Positions 31,750-44,999 of a stretch of DNA of 64,000 nucleotides are shown in pieces (the stretch's first letter is position 1; every line of letters begins with the position of its first letter). A model generated the notes under the pieces. That model was not told the DNA's origin, did no database searches, and saw nothing but the letters and a program-made list of their open reading frames with translations. The position numbers and the translations under genes are program-made. Origin of the DNA: Nautilus pompilius (Eukaryota > Mollusca > Cephalopoda > Nautilida > Nautilidae); the NCBI GenBank assembly GCA_018389105.1, contig JACATO010002127.1, positions 1,302,001-1,366,000 on the forward strand, written 5' to 3'.

Positions 31750-33382
31750 CAGAAATATCAGATTCCTCCCAGGCAGCTCGCATGACGTTTTTTCTTTTGC
31801 TTCAGGATGGGGATACATTTTTCTTCATTTTTTCCGGTCAAACAAGACATTTTACTATCATTAATTTGGAAAAAACATTCAGCGACAGTATTGCTTTGGC
31901 GTCGTCAAGGAATTTTTATCTCATCTGCATCAAAATCTCTTGCAAGACTATTCGTGAATTCCAAACCCTATCAACGGAAATCTCCGATTTCTCTTATGGA
32001 ACTGAAAAAGTTTCGCTTCTTCTCCAGCAGAGATAGCACAGCATTGTACCTGTCTGCTGAGGACATCAGTTAGCTCAGCCTAAAAAAAGCATGATGTAGA
32101 ATTTAGTCATCAAATTTCTTGACGTAACTATTTGTTGTCGATTTTACTTTATTTTCAATTGATTCAATTTCAAATTGAGATAAGGAGACAGATAGCAGTT
32201 ACCTTTTTCTGAATAGTCACTAATGAATAGAATTGCACTGTAAATCTAATAACGCTCAGTGACCTTATATGACCCTGGGAGCGGTTAAGTTTTATGACAA
32301 CGTTTTGCATGGTAACAGCGCTTGGGTCTGTATTCTCAGAAGTTTCTCACATCTTTGTCAATGTTTAAATCATGCATTAATAGAATTTTGGAAACGGTAT
32401 CTTGAACTCCGAGGAAGAATGAATGCATCTGACAATCTGTTGCCAAAGCCCGAGAATCTTCAGTTCCCTTTGCTACCTCACTCAAATGTTCATTTATAGT
32501 TGATACATTATCATAACAGCATTTACGATAATAAAAAGTATATGCATTGAAATGGCGGATAATGTTCAAAATTCTCAGTTATGATTTATACATCACATCA
32601 TTCTCACCAACTTTTAAATTCTCAGAAACAGTTTTATTGGCAATGTACATCCGTTTATTACACGTTATATCTGCTGCTACATCTGCCATTACGGAATAGT
32701 ACCTTTTTTTTTCCTTGATAATTTTGCCATATTTTTATAACGATGTGTTGGCCATAAGTTCAAGGATCTTATTTGAATTTCAGGTGAACTCCATGTTGTC
32801 TTCTTATTCAGCCAGTGCATCAAGTCGCTATTATCACGAGTACGGAGCCTAAGTAGTTGTTTGAAATTTGAATCAGCATCATCTCTACCTCGAATGAATG
32901 GTGTTGCTTGTCTTGCGAGAAATTGTAGAGATGTAAATGTTGCAGTGTCGCACTTGTTGCGAGTTTTCTTTTAGATTCATGTCGTGAGCTTAGCTGAACA
33001 TGAATAATCACATTTGACATCCGATACTAGAATGTACACGGCGTCCATATGTGCAAAGCATTGTTCATGACCAAGCATTAATTCCTGAGAACTTGGTCCA
33101 TTCTTGTAAATGCGTCATCGGATTTTGACAGAAGCTTAATATCACCACGCTCAGATTTGAATAACGGAAAGCAGCATTCTTTTTGTTTATTGTGGGAAAA
33201 GAATCCTTTGGCTGAACGTGGTTAGACCTGAGATTCGGGATACTTCCGACATTTGGGCTAATTGAAATTTTGAATACCACTGCAGATGTAGAAAGTGAAA
33301 ACAAAAGCTCTTCTGAATTATTTGAGATTTTATAAACTTTCGGCAAATCACTTTTGAAAAGGTGAGAAATTGGACGCTTCAT
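31750..33382 (-). pseudogene. hAT-type transposase relic of the ZMYM1-like/DUF4371 kind
   Basis: Starts MKRPISHLFKSDLPK (33382), continues with a TTF-type zinc-finger-like region (NHVQPKDSFPTINKKNAAF) and DAAFCFAHMD-like remnants near 33050. The diagnostic part is one open stretch near 32760-32940: FLARQATPFIRGRDDADSNF, then KQLLRLRTRDNSDLMHWL and SSPEIQ, followed by YYSVMADVAADIT near 32690. These are the DUF4371 blocks 'LAxRGxxD...NFxxLLxL', 'SPxIQNE' and 'YYSIxADExxDxS'. Further minus ORFs to about 31750 probably belong to its 3' half. Several frameshifts; ends not identified. Confidence 0.7.
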
Positions 33383-35110
33383 TTCAAATTTTTTAAAAAC
33401 GAAAAAATCAACTTTTTTCTTGTATGGATTTGCAGTAGATGTTCTTTAAATCAAAAACGGAATACAGTTTGGATAAGTAAACAATGTTATCTAGAAAATA
33501 CATACATTAATATTAATGCGAATACAAGATAAATGGACAGATTAACCTTCTCACAATAAGTGGAAGTACAGTACTTATCGAATGTCTTTGAAGATGTTAT
33601 TTCTCTCTGTCGTGTGGGATGCATGTGTTCTGTTAAAAAAGATCAGTTCACCGTGTAATTGTCCTGAATCGTTTGGATGATAATCAAATACAAAGTATTT
33701 TAAATTTCTAAATTCGTTTTCTTGTTTTTTTCACTTCTTTTTCAAATTTTCTCCAACCAAACACAGGAGAAGAACAAGCCATAAATCACGGAATCTGGCA
33801 GAATCTATATTCATGTAGAGCTAGAAGCGTCTTTCCCTTCGGTTTTTTGGTTCTTAGTAGTAGAATGATATTCTGGATTAATTGAACACTTCCGTAAAAC
33901 AGCCAATGAATACGTCCTGTAATTATTTAAAAGTCCCTGGTGTTCTATCTCGCGTAATCGGCCACTCTGTAAGTTTTTAATCATACCGTAGTTAACTGAG
34001 AGCGTTTTGTTGTTTGATTTAATTTATTTGTGGTCGATATCCTTTTAAACTCGAATCATTCCATATATTTATACTGTAGCATTCTAAACTAAATACATAA
34101 ACGATCGACTAGAAGAGTATTTCAATATGTTACTTAAAAAATTACTAATTCATATAGTTATATTTCTTTGAACCTCCCTATAATAAAAGATAAGCGTGAA
34201 GCCAGTTGAGAATTACTTGTTGAAGCCTGAAGTTCTTTTCATTAGAATATTCTTTTGATGAATACAATAAATACAAAAGTATACACAATTTGGGTATATT
34301 TCTGGTTTTGTTTTGACCCTCCTATTATGTTGATATTTTGGTTACATCTATCATGTTTCAGGTCATAATGTTTTGATGCAGCTCAGTACTAGAAAAACTA
34401 CACCAAAAGTCTTTTATTTTTAGTTACGTGTTCATGGCTCTAAACTAGGAAAACTCCCAAAATATCATAGGATTTTTTAAAAAAATTCTTGCAATTTTTG
34501 AGTTCGATGGGGAAACAGTCTAATCAAATAAATTCTAAAGGTAAAAAGAGACTTAGATAAGTATCAATATTTTAAAAGTTTTACAAGTGTTTTTAGTTCT
34601 AATGATTTTTGTGTTAACAATAGATTTTCATAGAATCATCTTTAGAAGTAGATAACAAAGTCGAATTTAGCTACTTTTTGTTTTTAGAACTTTAGAAAAT
34701 GAAAGAACATTTTTCTTTGGGCTGCATAACTAAACACTTATGTTAATGATTTATATTAAAACTACATTGTTTTCACCAAACCTAAAGAAATTATTATACA
34801 CTAGGAAATAACAAAAGTAAAAAGGAAACGATAAAAATGATATAATTTGTAGAAATAGCATTTTAAATAAAGATTAAGTGTTCTGTTTATTTATTTAACA
34901 TGAAGGCTGGTCTATATCTAATTCTGTTTTAGCGTTTGAAATTGCAAACTGCTTAATAAATCTTGTGTTGTAAAACTATTTTTAAAGAATTTAACTCGCA
35001 GGTTTATAGGCCTAAAATATCTCTTTCAAGGAATTTTCATTCATCCTCTGAGACATTTCGACTAGGGGTGTTCAGAGACATTCTGCCTTGTTAGTGTCAC
35101 TATAGACTTT

Positions 35111-35383
35111 TCATAATTCTATTCCGAAGATTAAATTGTCTTCGTCGATCGTTGTTGCGCTGCTGGTTTTCAGTGTTTCTGGTTCTAATATCCGCCTGTG
35201 AACGTGGTTTTCTGTTCTTTCCACGAAGTCTCGTGACTCCAGCAATATCATCTCATCGCTACTCATTTGTTGATTACCGACCGATCGAAAGTACAGCATT
35301 CTGAAGAGACGATTATGAAATATACGCCCAAGCAATGCAGAAAGAGAATTATAAGGATGTTGCGCAACTGTTTTATTGTTCAT
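35111..35383 (-). CDS. Unrecognised 90-residue ORF
   Basis: Starts MNNKTVAQHPYNSLSALLGR and ends in an acidic segment (TIDEDNLIFGIEL). Composition is less AT-biased than neighbouring ORFs and not low-complexity. No family motif, signal peptide or membrane segment. May be a small gene, part of a larger one, or chance. Confidence 0.28.
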   Translation of the reverse strand: MNNKTVAQHPYNSLSALLGRIFHNRLFRMLYFRSVGNQQMSSDEMILLESRDFVERTENHVHRRILEPETLKTSSATTIDEDNLIFGIEL

Positions 35384-36767
35384 TTTATTTTAAACATTGA
35401 TGCTGGAAGATACTATAAAAACTGAGACGTGAAATAAGACGAAAGGGAATATGTCTTAGTTTCAGCCGCCAAATAGAAACTTCCAATCCCGGCTTCATTC
35501 ACATCATGGAGGACTACAAAAGCGCATTGCTCGCTGTATTTCTGTATTATTCTTGTTGTAAATGCTATTTATTTATTTACTTAATCGCTACACTCGATTT
35601 CCTGATACTCTGCAAGGAAATGCATGCCAGAGAGACAATCCGACAAACGCAGTCAGTGGTGAAATATTGTCTCCGTTGTCTCAAACCAATTTAAAATGAG
35701 AAAGCAAGTTTCTGTTTTCTGAAATTATCAGAGATACAAAAAAAAATTTTTTTTTTTATTTTCTTTACGTTTCGACATTCGAGAGTAAAAATCGGTTGTT
35801 ATCTAATTTAACTTTGATTTAGAAGGGATTTTATGCGAAACTGGAGCATAAACAAGCAGCGATTTTCCGCGAAAACAAGAAAAGAATTTAATTGATGGAA
35901 TGACAAGCGGAAGCTTCTCCCGGTTTCACCCATTTCTATCTTCGTAGCTACACAGGATCGAGTTTATAAATGGCGACAGCGTAGGGATAAAAAGTAAACG
36001 TAATTGTGTGTTAAGTAAGTTCAAACCGTCTAATTCACCTCCTAACTGCGCCTTTTCACCTTATGGAACAGCTAGGCCCTGCATCCAATTAGATTTCTGA
36101 TTGTTTTAGTGCCACATGATGTTTCTCTAAAATGAGTAATGGCTGAACGAACAGACAGCGTAATGCGCTGTTGGAAAGAGATATCATAACTATAAAAAAA
36201 TAAATAAATATTAATTACCTTCGATATTATTTTTAAAGAGTGGACGATATTACTAACAAATTACTTTCTGTGTTTTTGTCTTTCCACAATGAAAATCTTC
36301 TAGATGCTTCTTTTTATCGTAAAACTACAAACACTAGAATGACGAAAGAATGGAACACTTGTTTCATTTTCGTATAAATCTAATTTTGTTTATTTTGGCT
36401 TTTCTGGAGAATTCATACTTGATCTTCTACTAATTTTCGTCATGAAATCTTTTATTACTAAAATTTTCAGCAGAATGATTTCCCAAAATGTACCATTTGT
36501 AATAACGTAAGTGAAATTTCTTCAGAACTGTGTCTACGTTCAATACCAAAACACGATGTTGCGAAACAGATTATTCGCTTGAAAGTTCCTTGGTTGGGTT
36601 TTCAATCGTTTCGGTTAAAAAACATCTTTAATTTGGCTTTGATTTTCACTGCATACATTTTCTTTATGTAACTTAATTTTCATTTTCAACAGGATTAGGA
36701 CACTGTTTCATTTGAATAACCGTATTCCTCTCCGGAACAGATCGCACTTTGTCTGCTTAGCTGAATA

Positions 36768-36900
36768 TCAGTCGTGCCAGGCCTTCAACGTGGGAAAGAC
36801 ATCCCCGATCACCCTCCATAGGCTCGCGTCGCTTTTGAAAACTTGGCATCCGTCAGTCGTCAGGACACTGGCCCCGTCTCGCTCATATTTCTTACTGCAA
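36768..36900 (-). CDS. Candidate terminal exon, unrecognised
   Basis: On the minus strand a stretch after GATTTGCAG stays open to TGA with GC-rich third positions (reads KKYERDGASVLTTDGCQVF and then DASLWRVIGDVFPTLKAWHD). The opposite strand is also open here (36712-37002), so the strand is uncertain. Confidence 0.28.
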
Positions 36901-37879
36901 ATCGAAGCAATCATCAAATATCTGAATTCCGTTTTGATGAGATTAAAACTTTCCGTTTTGTTGTATATTTTCTCCATAAATTTTTTTTTTTTCTCTCTCT
37001 AACTCTTTCTACACGAGGCATTATCTGGCATTTTTAGGGTTTACTCGCTTCGTACTCTTTGTTGCTGAATCGGATTTTATATATTTTTTTAAAGATGAAC
37101 TATATTAGAAGTTTTATTTTCATTATTTACTGTTTAATTGATTTTATACCGCCATTTTGGTAGGATTGTTTTTGTTTCTGAATTTTAGCATTATTATAAA
37201 TATCAAAAAAGGTGTTTTTATATTCCGCCCTTTGGGAAATCGATTAGCGAACAAATCGTTGGTATCTATGGCGTCGTAGACCAGCTTCTTTCTGTACTTT
37301 TTTTGTCTTTTTTTCCATGAAAATATTATAAAGGAAAATTACTAATAAATACTAGCGGTGAAATAACGATTATTTTGATTACTTTTTCCTAAGGCCGATG
37401 TGTCAAGCAATGTAACAATTACGACTAGCGTAATAGCGAAATGTGAACGTGGGATACTGCGGAAAACAACAGGTAGTTAAATATGTCTTCCTGGAGAACT
37501 TACGGCGTTTCGAGCACGCCGGTCTTCGAGACAGACAGCGCACTCGCTCTGCGTCAAAGACTGCTTAGTTTTCCTTTCTCTTGCGCGGAGTGGAATTTGG
37601 TAAAAGCTGTTCACTCGCCATTGTAACAGCGATTGGATTAGGTTCCTGTAAACACCGCAATGCACACGCGAAGGCTGGCTCTCATGCGGCGAGAAGGAAG
37701 AATCGCCCCCCCTCCTGTGACTGTTGTGAAGCGTCCTGTTTTCTTTCACGGTTCATCTGTTAAATAAAGTGTCTTGAAACGGCCTGCCAGCTTTCCGGAA
37801 ATATTCGAGCCATCACAAATCGATCAGCTGTGACCGACGCCATTATGATCACACGAACCACCAAGAAATGTATAGATTC

Positions 37880-37902
37880 AATAATAATAATAATAATAAT
37901 AA

Positions 37903-37956
<54 letters not shown>

Positions 37957-37988
37957 GAAGAAGAAGAAGAAGAAGATGATGAAGATGA
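37880..37988. repeat. Compound (TAA)n-(AAG)n-(ATG) microsatellite
   Basis: TAA units to about 37955 turn into AAG then GATGA units. Confidence 0.95.
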
Positions 37989-37989
37989 A

Positions 37990-39950
37990 TTCAAAGTTAA
38001 ATGTTTGAAACATTTTTGTTTAGATGAAGAAAGAAGATAGGATGCCATTATCGCTTACGCTAGCACCATCGAAATAAATAATTACTAATGCAGTTTTGGA
38101 CTCAATGATGGATGTTTTAAATAATCAAAATCATCAGTTAATTTCCCTTTTCCTTCTCTAAATAACCGCATCACTCCATCACTGTTGTAAAAACGGATTA
38201 AAAGAGGAGAAATGTTAAACCCGAAATTCTTTGAAACCTTGGGATGCAGATCATTTAGAACTACACAATTGGTTTTCGAAGTTCATCCACAACACGAGTG
38301 CAATATTTACACCTGCTATTAGAAAAGTGAGTACCTATCCTCTACTCACATCTCGTTATATTCGAATCATCCTCTCTAGTCAGAACGCTACAAAAGCTAT
38401 TGGTTTTTAGCATCTTTGAAGGCCTCGCAATTATTCTCTAAATTAACTGATTTTCTTTTATTTTAGTGAAGTATCTTATATGTCGCTTGTTTTTAAGTAA
38501 GCTGAATCCGTTTATGAACTTTTCTTTTGTGCGTGATTTTTTTTTTCCGTTTTTTAATACTATTTATAATCTCGCCAAGCTAATATGTCGTTAACGGAAA
38601 TAATTAAAACACCTGGATTTCCTTTATACGAAAACTTTCTATATCTAGACCTCGTGACAGTTTCTAAACGGTCCGTTATTGAGTTCATGCATTTCTGTGT
38701 AGGTGAAACCTCGGGATTCCCTTCAAAGAGTGGTTAGAGAATAGGTTTTGCAGGGCTGAGACCAGACTCTGTCAAATTTCTAAGTGTTTGCTTTGAGCGA
38801 AACTCACTATTTCAACTAGTATGTGTGGAAAAAAGTTCGATTTTTATTAATTGTTTTTAGGAACTAGCGAGTAGATTCATTAACTTTTATAATTACTTTG
38901 GTTTAAACCCTTATTTTGCTGGAACGTTTAACCCTGAGATCTTTAAAATTAAATTAGTAGTGTATCGAAAACAATAACTACTGTTGTCTAGCGGTTCCAT
39001 AATATCCTTAGTGTTTACAGTGTCGACACGTGAAGCTAATTATAAATACAACCAACCGTTTGAAATAACCCTTTTTCTGAACAGAAGTGATAACATTATT
39101 ATCCACGGTGACAAGTTTTCTTTTTAGGTTTCCAATTTATGTCAGGATAATTAAAATCGCCTACCTGTTAGTTTTCAGCAACACATATTTATGATATTCC
39201 GCTGGTTTAATAAAGGATGTGTGCAAGGACATTGTTAAGCACTCGGTTGCGTTGAATTAGCTCTCCGTATAGCACATCGGTTTTTATCTTATACCACAGT
39301 CTAGAAGCAAAAGTCAGTATTTGCTTTGAACTGGTTGTGTTTTTAGTGAAATATAGTCATAATACGAAACACATAGATTTGGAGAAGTACAGATCTGTCG
39401 TTACAAAGGCATTGTGGCCTTCAAGGTGTTAGGGTAGAAATACATCTCTGGTTGTATTCTGATGGTTAAGGATGCGCTATGAAGATAATTGCGTGTGTTT
39501 GTCTGTTTCGGGATACTACAACGAGGCACGTACCGTACTTTTCTAGAGCATTCGCAGGTGAGGTTTTTAATGAACGTATTAATTATCTTGCTTGGTAAAA
39601 TTAATCAGTTTGACGCTTGAAATTATAAAGAATCATTAAATGATTGCCTCAAATTTAGACAACTTCATAAGGTAAGACAATTTAAAAGATAATTATAAAT
39701 CTTCTGCCTCTTAATTAAGATAATTTACTGAAAGTAGCTGGGGGGCCTTTCTCTCAGCAGAAACGCGGTTTTTCCTGGTACTACAACTAAACACCGCTGA
39801 GAACGGATGCAATTTCCATGCATCTGTTACGCAGATTAAAGAAAATCAAAGGCCGATTTAAACTGATAATATTTTTTAAATATTCTCTGATTTTTAGGTT
39901 TATTTCAAATTATTAGCTTCATTTTTTTTAAAAAAGGAAAGCTTATAAAA
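37990..39950. other. Interval with no recognised gene
   Basis: No ORF of note and no visible repeat. Confidence 0.45.
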
Positions 39951-39969
39951 AAACAAAAAAAAAATTGAA

Positions 39970-40085
39970 AATATACCAGGTACTTCAAAGTTAACCCTTC
40001 GTAACCCATCTGAGATGCAGTTGTACTCTGCTGCATTGCTCAACACGGGTTGAGCCGCAGGAGACACGACGCACAGAAGCTTGCA
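39970..40085 (+). repeat. Dispersed repeat family C, copy 1
   Basis: Resembles 56200-56310: both have an ATACC... TTAA-CCT... start, a CACC/CATC-TG centre and the hairpin GCTCAACACGGGTTGAG (copy 2 GCTCAGCACAGGTTGAG) followed by AGAAGCTT or GTAGCTTT. Moderate similarity only. Confidence 0.4.
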
Positions 40086-40186
40086 CACCGCCTTGTTTTA
40101 GATCTATGACGAAATATTCTCCTTAAAACATGCGGAAATGTTATAGATCTCCATATGGATAAGTACTTGCCCATCTTCGGCTTTCG

Positions 40187-41048
40187 TTGGAAACCTACCG
40201 CGATCAGCTGCGTTTCCAAGAAAGGGGCGATAACTCCCAGACCCATACATTAACGGTAACAAGGTCGACGCTGATCCCTAAAATAAACGCGACGTCCCTC
40301 AGCAACGACAACCCTGATCGCCTGACTGGGTTGTACAGCCCTGTAAATGAGCAGAAAGGATGTGAGCGCCGACATGTCTTCATAAAGTTGCTGTATATGA
40401 CTGGTGTAGCTGCACTTGTTCGGATTGAACAATTTCAGGACTGGGAAAAACGAAACGAAAAGCTGTTGGAGACGATTGTTTATTGAAAAGAGTTGAGGAA
40501 GTCCACGGCGCTTGATCGCCAGATTCACAAACGACAAAATCCAAGAGCTCTTCGCAAGGGTGCGGAAAGGATCGGAAATTCTATGTCCTAAAATTTCTTG
40601 TGCTATGCAGAACGATATACATCCAAGGCAGGGTCGTTGTTCTCTTTGCTTGCGATCCGATAAAAATATGCAAAATGTTTCCAAATATTTAATCTTACGA
40701 TCGATTTTTCTTCTTTTCAGTAAAATCAATATACTGATCATAGAACTTAAGAGATCTAACACGTGGCGTTATATGTTATTATACGCCTTTCGTATGATGT
40801 ATTTGACGTATTTACCGTTAATACACCATTCTATGGTTATTTATCAGTTCTGCTATTGTAACTGTACATTTGCTAAAGATCATACTATATATTTCTTTTC
40901 TTTTATCTTTAATGGTTCTTTGTTTCATAAGTTAGATTTTAGACTGACACTTCTATTCTTTTCTGCAGTTAAAGAAAGTTCCCTAATTCACTTACAAACG
41001 TTCCACAACGACGGTATATGTAGAGAAGAGTCAGGCAGAACACTGTAG
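40187..41048. other. Overlapping long ORFs on both strands, unrecognised
   Basis: Plus ORFs at 40187-40486 (99 codons) and 40512-41048 (178 codons), and a minus ORF at 40250-40762 (170 codons). These are long for such AT-rich DNA, but the 178-codon ORF becomes Phe/Tyr/Ile-rich low complexity in its second half and no motif is recognisable. Could be a decayed element. Confidence 0.3.
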
Positions 41049-41072
41049 CTGCTTATCTGTACATATGTCAAA

Positions 41073-41267
41073 TTAAAAAGAAAACTTTCTGATCAATGGA
41101 GCCCCTGTATTTCTGTTATAACACTTCATTAAAAAACTGTTGTTTGTATTTATTTGCATTTCTCTACTCAGCAGTCTGACGAGCTGACCTGCAGCGGCTC
41201 CATAAAAAGGAAGTCGGCTTAATGTTTTGGTCACGTGGCACAGCACCCCGGACAATGTCAGTGCCAC
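41073..41267 (-). CDS. Unrecognised 64-residue ORF
   Basis: Starts MALTLSGVLCHVTKTLSRL; a GTCAGC after ...GAAAGQ could be a donor, so this might be a first exon. Support is weak. Confidence 0.18.
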   Translation of the reverse strand: MALTLSGVLCHVTKTLSRLPFYGAAAGQLVRLLSREMQINTNNSFLMKCYNRNTGAPLIRKFSF

Positions 41268-41369
41268 ACCAGACTACGCTTTCCTAACATCGGATTGATT
41301 TCGTTCTCGCAGAACTGGTAAACAACCATCAGCAAAGCGAAGATTTGGTTTATTTCCATTAGAGAAGGT

Positions 41370-41560
41370 AGCCTGGCTCCAGTCTGCTGTAGTCTAGCGG
41401 AAAACGAACAGCCCTGGTTCCACTCCAGATGCGCCATGTCTGACTTGTGAACTAGCAGACTGTAGCCTGGTCGGAGACACGGTTTGCAAGGGGTCAGCTG
41501 CTTCTGGATGGCACGGACGAGATAGCGCGGTTAGGCAGTGTAACAGTTGTCGGAATGGTA
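41370..41560 (+). repeat. tRNA-derived SINE-like head
   Basis: A-box-like TAGTCTAGCGG (41390-41400) and B-box-like GGTTCCACTCC (about 41416-41426). The body beyond is GC-richer to about 41720. Ends not defined. Confidence 0.4.
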
Positions 41561-41719
41561 AGTGCTACTGGCCACCCCTCCTCCCCTACCAGGCCTTTTG
41601 TAAACAGAAAGGATGTCCCTGCGACCCTACAATAACTCCGGGTCTTCTGATCCGTGTCTTAGCTATGATATCGCCGCTTGTGAGCAGGTTTTCGTCCCAG
41701 CGCCACCCTCTCCATGTCC

Positions 41720-44700
41720 GGTAACTTTATCAATAATCGTTTGTAGATTAGGAATAATCTGACAGCGGTGTGGCTTTTGAGGATACACCGCGTTCAGAGC
41801 CAAGAAGTCGATTGAAGGAATGGAATTGCCACATGAACGGATCCTTAAGTTGACAAAGAATTAAAATATTATATAACACCTTCTACGATAAACAGGGCGA
41901 CAGAGGGATCTCATATTTTCTCAGTATGTTTACAATATACACAAAGTTGTACTGAAAGTAATGATCTCTAAATGATTACAGGAAAAAAAATGATTCAGAA
42001 AAATCTGTGGTTTTATTCACGCAAAACATAATTCCCTCTGCTCATTAAAATCGGTATTATTATCACTACTTTGCAAATGGAAGCACAGTAGCTATGAAAC
42101 GGCGTGCGCCATAAATAGTAAGTTCAAAGAACTGTGATTAAGTTTTCACTGAGTGAGACAGTGAGTCTGAGTATGTGATGAGTAATTTCTTGCAGTGGAA
42201 TTTTCTTTCTGTAGACACCAGGATCGTGTCTGAGTTTGTAAACCAGCAGTCAGACGGACTGTGCTGGGCAACGCAGAGATTTAATAACAAATTAACGACT
42301 TGCCGATGTATCTTCACCTCAAGGGAATGGAGCACTCACCGCTCAATAGTCAGAGTCTTGACAGGAAGAAAGCAGTCTCTTCCGAGGAGAACATGGTTTA
42401 AACTGAGATAAATTTAAAGACGTGAAAGCAAGGTTAGATAAACCGTACGTTTCAGCCAGTATCGTACGTAACCTTTTAGCTGATAGGAGTAAAGCATTCG
42501 GTAAGTAACTTTCTTATGTTAATGTTTTCTTTTTCAATCACACGTGTTTCTTTCGATCTCGTGACTGCAGCACCCAATCACTTAAATACAAATAGCGCCT
42601 ACAAACTCTGTGCTGCATTTCGTTGTGTCAATTTATTATTCATGAAAAAAAAGATTATTTTTCTTCTAGTTACCAACAGCGACCACTAGATGTCATCTCC
42701 GACAACTTTGTATCATACCCTAAGTCACAGCTTAATCGACCTCCAAGATTTAGGTTGTATAGGGAAAAAAAATTTTAAAAATAATTTTGGAATTGATTTT
42801 TGTAATAATTCTCATCATATTTTATTTCTTCTCTTACTTTATTTTACTAACTCAGAATTATTATTGTGATTTTTAAATATAACTCACACTGATAATTTAA
42901 ATTAAATATACTTCTACTATTACTCTTTTATATCATGCGTGGAATTAATTCAAAATAACGAATTTAAATCACGAAATAGGAATGATAAAATGTTTTCGAA
43001 ACCTGTTAACCGACAACAATTTCAAATTTGAATTTTAAAATTCATAGAGATTGTTTTTAAATGAAGTCAAGCGGAAATTGATAACAGACCCAGTTTCCTC
43101 ATATACTAATGTATAGTGCTTCTAGTAAAGCGATATTACTTTGCTTGCATCAAAACTTTTACAGTAAACTTTAAATTTAACTTTAAGAAAATTTTCAATA
43201 ATTTTTAAAGAGAACATATTTGTTTTCAATTAATATCGAAAAATGTAAAACTACATCTCTTTAGATCACTTTCGGGAAATTAAGCAAATTAAATGAATAC
43301 ACGCTAAACTGATTGTTTTCGGTTAGGTAAACAACTAATGGACATTATCTGGTTGTTCTTTGGTGCCACACGATGAGCGAACTCCATACGTAGATGTTCT
43401 GTTATCATGGGTTAAAAATCCGTTACATATAAAATCTAAATGTATAGATTGTTTCATACGCCATGACGTGATTTAAAAGAAAATGAATTTTAGGATGTTG
43501 CAAAGCTTTCAATTTTTGCGTATATATAATCTAAAAAAACTGCGGTAGTAATAATTCATATAAATAGAATATCTCAGGCTAATTCATAAACTAAATAATT
43601 TCAACTTCAGGTAAATAAACGCATCCACAGAAATATCACAAAAAGGGGAAAATAATGGGGTTAAATAAGAGATGGAAGGTTAGCCATAAATATCCTATTT
43701 ATTTATATTAATATCACTTTACTGTCATCTTGGTTCTTTTTATTTTGGATAAAATTTTTAATTAAATTAATCTGTCTACTCATCTCTGAAGAGCTACGCA
43801 TTGAATTTGAGTTTTGGAGTATTCGAGACCAAATTACAATTGTAAATATCAATATCCTCGTGATAACATATTTTTGTCTATGCTGTTTTGCCTCACTACA
43901 GCCCATTTCTCACTGACATTTGGTTAGAAATAAATAAGTAAATATTTACAATCTTTAATACAATTTTTTTGTTTGTTGGAAGCACTAAAAACTTAATGGG
44001 TTAAGAATATGACAGCTGTGCTGTGTTGAAAGTCAGCTCTTTATTTATTTATATTTCGGGAATAATTTGTCCAAATTGTCGGACAGATTCTGCCAGCGCG
44101 ATACCTTTTTGACAGAAGACAGGCAACTCGCAGCTCTAAAGAAAAAGATGCTTGAGATCTGTAGTTTTTTCCCCAGCGGTTCAGGGAATATTCAAGTCGA
44201 AATATTTTACAATTTAAAATTATACTATTTCTCTTCTCTTTTAAACGCGTGACTCTTCCGCCGAAGATCGTCGTTACAACGACCAGCCAAAGGTTAACTT
44301 GCATCATTAGAAAACACTAACAGGGGTTTGACTCTCTGTTTTATACTTCAAATGAGTGTATATTTTAGGGGATTCTGATTTCTTTCTGCTAATTTTTTCC
44401 AGATATTCAGTAGGAAATGAAATCAGTATTCTAGCGTGAAACAGGGAAAGAGGTTTTCATCCACTATATACACATACATATAATATTACTTATTTATTTT
44501 AACCGGAAATATAAGCCTTTAAAACCACTTCGATGGAAAGAATTTCTATAAATTGGCAATTTACATTTTTTGCATTAAGAATTTACAAAATGGCATCTGA
44601 ATAATTATATCAACAAAAACGATATAAATCAAAACAATTCTTTTAATGTTGGACAGATAACAGGATAGCAATCTCTTTTTTTTCAAAGTTGGTATGAGAG

Positions 44701-44940
44701 ATTGCTGAATTTTACGCTGTTCCAAAAAAATAATGGAAAATCCGATGTCTGAAGGGTGTAGCGATGCAAAGGATGAACGGGGGAATGTAAAGGAGCAATC
44801 GTATGTGGATGATAAGGATATAATAAGTGAGAAATTACTGATGCTAGTGTTTGTCTAGGAAACATGGCATTACGGTATTAATGTTTATTATTAAACATGG
44901 TTTAAACAATAAAAGTAGACGCTTTTGTTTATTTTATGTG
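41720..44940. other. Interval with no recognised gene
   Basis: Very AT-rich; ORFs (42138-42411, 43703-43906, 44041-44307) show no motif. Confidence 0.45.
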
Positions 44941-44947
44941 GATTGTA

Positions 44948-44948
<1 letters not shown>

Positions 44949-44988
<40 letters not shown>
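44949..44988. repeat. (GT)n microsatellite
   Basis: About 19 uninterrupted GT units, the only dinucleotide GT tract of size in the window. Confidence 0.97.
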
Positions 44989-44999
44989 TGTTCTTCCGC

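Larger units (their letters stand above)
33390..37870. other. Interval with only candidate short ORFs
   Basis: Mostly AT-rich without visible structure. Candidates: a 90-codon minus ORF at 35111-35383 (listed separately), a GC-richer open stretch at 36768-36920 and a GC-richer patch at 37480-37740. Nothing recognised. Confidence 0.4.
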
